Origin: Belliella alkalica
GTDB lineage: Bacteria > Bacteroidota > Bacteroidia > Cytophagales > Cyclobacteriaceae
DNA length: 64,000 nt
Direction of reading: 5' to 3'
Assembly (NCBI RefSeq): GCF_022549785.1
Contig: NZ_JAKZGO010000005.1
Location: 176,860 to 240,859, forward strand
This document shows positions 62,938-64,000 of this stretch, piece by piece; the stretch's first letter is position 1; each line of letters starts with the position of its first letter. Made by a program: the position numbers and the translations under genes. A model generated the notes under the pieces. The model did no database searches, had not been told where the DNA came from, and was given only the letters and a program-made list of their open reading frames with translations.

Positions 62938-63675
62938 ATGCAAAAAACGATCATTGATATATTAAAAAGTCTACCTCTAGACGAGCCTCACATATTTAGG
63001 AAGGAAGATTTTGAAGGATGGCAAGCCAATGCTAACTATTCAAAGTTGGTTGTGTTGGAAGGAGCAGGTCGCAATATTAGCTTTGCATCGGGAAATGATT
63101 ACCCCATTGAGGTAGTTCATCGCAATCATACAGCTGAATTTTGCGGGTATAAGGAGAGTTTTTTACAATTAGGCACTGACCTAATAGCAATGACCTTGCG
63201 TCAAGAGAAAGTACTGGAAATTGAATTATCCCATCCCAAGTCGGGCATAAAAAAACTATTCGTGTATCTTGATGCGAACAAACCTATTGATTATTTTGGC
63301 TTGAAGTATCAGTATTCAATAGCAATGGAGTCATTTCGATACTTCACAAGAGCCGTTGAAAGACACCCTTTCTATGATTTGCAGGACAGCCACCGACCGG
63401 GTATCTATTACGCTTGGGAAAATCAACACGAGCGCTACCAACAAAACACACCTGCTGATTATGTAGTAATTACAGCAACTACTGAGGGCTTGTTATCCTT
63501 GGCTGAAATGCTTTTAAACTTTGTTAGAACTGAGAACAACACTGATGAAATCAACCTAGAGACTGCACTGTATGGAGGCTATTCTGGCGCATTATTGGGG
63601 AGTATTGAAAGCAGGTTTTGGCTGCCAGGCAGCCCTTTCTTCTATAATGATAATCTAGACGATTTTAATCCTTAA
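62938..63675 (+). CDS. Unknown soluble protein
   Basis: I do not recognise this 245-residue protein. ATG 62938 is preferred; the frame is open upstream from a TTG at 62881 that would add a hydrophobic leader, but no promoter or RBS supports it. The body is soluble and acidic-to-neutral, with SHPKSGIKKLFVYLDANKPI and GIYYAWENQHERYQQ. The C-terminal ALYGGYSGALLGSIESRFW and WLPGSPFFYNDNLD are distinctive. The next gene starts 3 bases after its stop. Function unknown; an accessory cargo such as an immunity protein is possible but only a guess. Confidence 0.7.
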   Translation: MQKTIIDILKSLPLDEPHIFRKEDFEGWQANANYSKLVVLEGAGRNISFASGNDYPIEVVHRNHTAEFCGYKESFLQLGTDLIAMTLRQEKVLEIELSHPKSGIKKLFVYLDANKPIDYFGLKYQYSIAMESFRYFTRAVERHPFYDLQDSHRPGIYYAWENQHERYQQNTPADYVVITATTEGLLSLAEMLLNFVRTENNTDEINLETALYGGYSGALLGSIESRFWLPGSPFFYNDNLDDFNP

Positions 63676-63678
63676 ATA

Positions 63679-64000
63679 ATGAAAAAAATGTTTTTATCAA
63701 CATTTGTGCTTGTCTTGTTAGTAACTGGATTTTTTATTTATCAGCTCAATAAGCACAAAGTACAAAACTCGATGTGGGAGAAATGGAACTTTCCTTATCT
63801 CGACCAGATCAATGATTCACGCACTTTCGAAGTTTCAGGATATGAATTTATCAAAATAACCGATAAAGATTTAGGGTTGAAAAACAGAATGTCAATATAC
63901 CCAAGTGAAAATTGGAACAATAAAGAGACGAGTGATGACCCACATTTCTGGACACAGGAATCAAGGGTGTTTTACAATAAGGACAAAGCGCTATTTGCTG
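63679..64000 (+). CDS. Unknown membrane-anchored protein, cut by window end
   Basis: ATG 63679 opens a frame that stays open to the window end (107 codons). It starts MKKMFLSTFVLVLLVTGFFI, a signal anchor, and continues with a soluble part including WNFPYLDQINDSRTFEV and RMSIYPSENWNNKE. I recognise no family. It begins 3 bases after the unknown soluble protein, so they form a pair of which one may be exported. Confidence 0.68.
   Translation, partial: MKKMFLSTFVLVLLVTGFFIYQLNKHKVQNSMWEKWNFPYLDQINDSRTFEVSGYEFIKITDKDLGLKNRMSIYPSENWNNKETSDDPHFWTQESRVFYNKDKALFA

Overview
The window is a chromosomal segment of a low-GC (roughly 38 percent) Bacteroidota bacterium. It is most likely a member of Cytophagales, probably Cyclobacteriaceae; that family-level placement is inference from gene content and memory, not a computed phylogeny. 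Supporting marks are a PorT-like type IX secretion gene next to the menaquinone methyltransferase, a secreted FG-GAP protein with a type IX C-terminal sorting tail, BshA (bacillithiol), many SusC-style or beta-barrel envelope proteins, WaaA (Gram-negative LPS), and several exact matches to the Bacteroidota promoter (TTG or TTTG, about 19 bases, TAnnTTTG). The segment is dense, mostly housekeeping, and shows no phage, insertion sequence, CRISPR array or rRNA operon. One tRNA gene (Ala, GGC) is present.

Layout. 1-9 kb: sugar isomerase-like TIM barrel, PQQ-type aldose dehydrogenase lipoprotein, an SDR, a fatty acid hydroxylase, bshA, and a NagZ-like GH3 / serine hydrolase fusion. 9-13 kb: small membrane protein, mutL, then two consecutive rhomboid proteases. 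13-22 kb: beta-barrel protein, a large plug-domain protein without barrel, rlmN, DUF2183 phosphatase, cyanophycinase-like lipoprotein with a GntP permease, porT and ubiE. 23-33 kb: engB, DUF5606 gene, fbp, aspartate kinase, an LMW phosphatase / fructosamine kinase pair, peroxiredoxin, waaA, rsgA, phosphoribosyltransferase, panB. 33-40 kb: a TPR histidine kinase with its LuxR-type regulator, then three secreted or envelope proteins on the minus strand. 40-48 kb: murF, DUF2461, small lipoprotein, nadK, CBS protein, pabA, cvpA, yqeY, pdxJ. 47-53 kb: hydrolase, SDR, two unknown genes, ClC channel, TIGR01777 oxidoreductase. 52.6-53.9 kb: a repeat-rich intergenic region followed by three tandem tiny membrane proteins of the PLDc_N type, one of them only 57 residues. 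54-64 kb: M14 peptidase, tRNA-Ala, recR, clpS, sodium symporter, XRE regulator, alkyltransferase-like protein, MscS channel, SDR, GIN-domain protein, NTF2-like protein and two unknown genes, the last cut by the window end.

How the genes connect. Envelope building and upkeep recur (waaA, murF, NagZ-like enzyme, porT, fatty acid hydroxylase, M14 peptidase, rhomboids). Stress and damage repair are a second theme: bacillithiol synthesis, peroxiredoxin, mutL, recR, the alkyltransferase-like protein, and an operon that may remove sugar adducts from proteins (LMW phosphatase plus ketosamine kinase). I found no convincing wholly new defence or mobile system. The places most worth a second look are the possible deglycation operon, the PLDc_N trio beside an inverted repeat cluster, the cyanophycinase/GntP pair, the rhomboid pair behind mutL, and the barrel-less plug protein.
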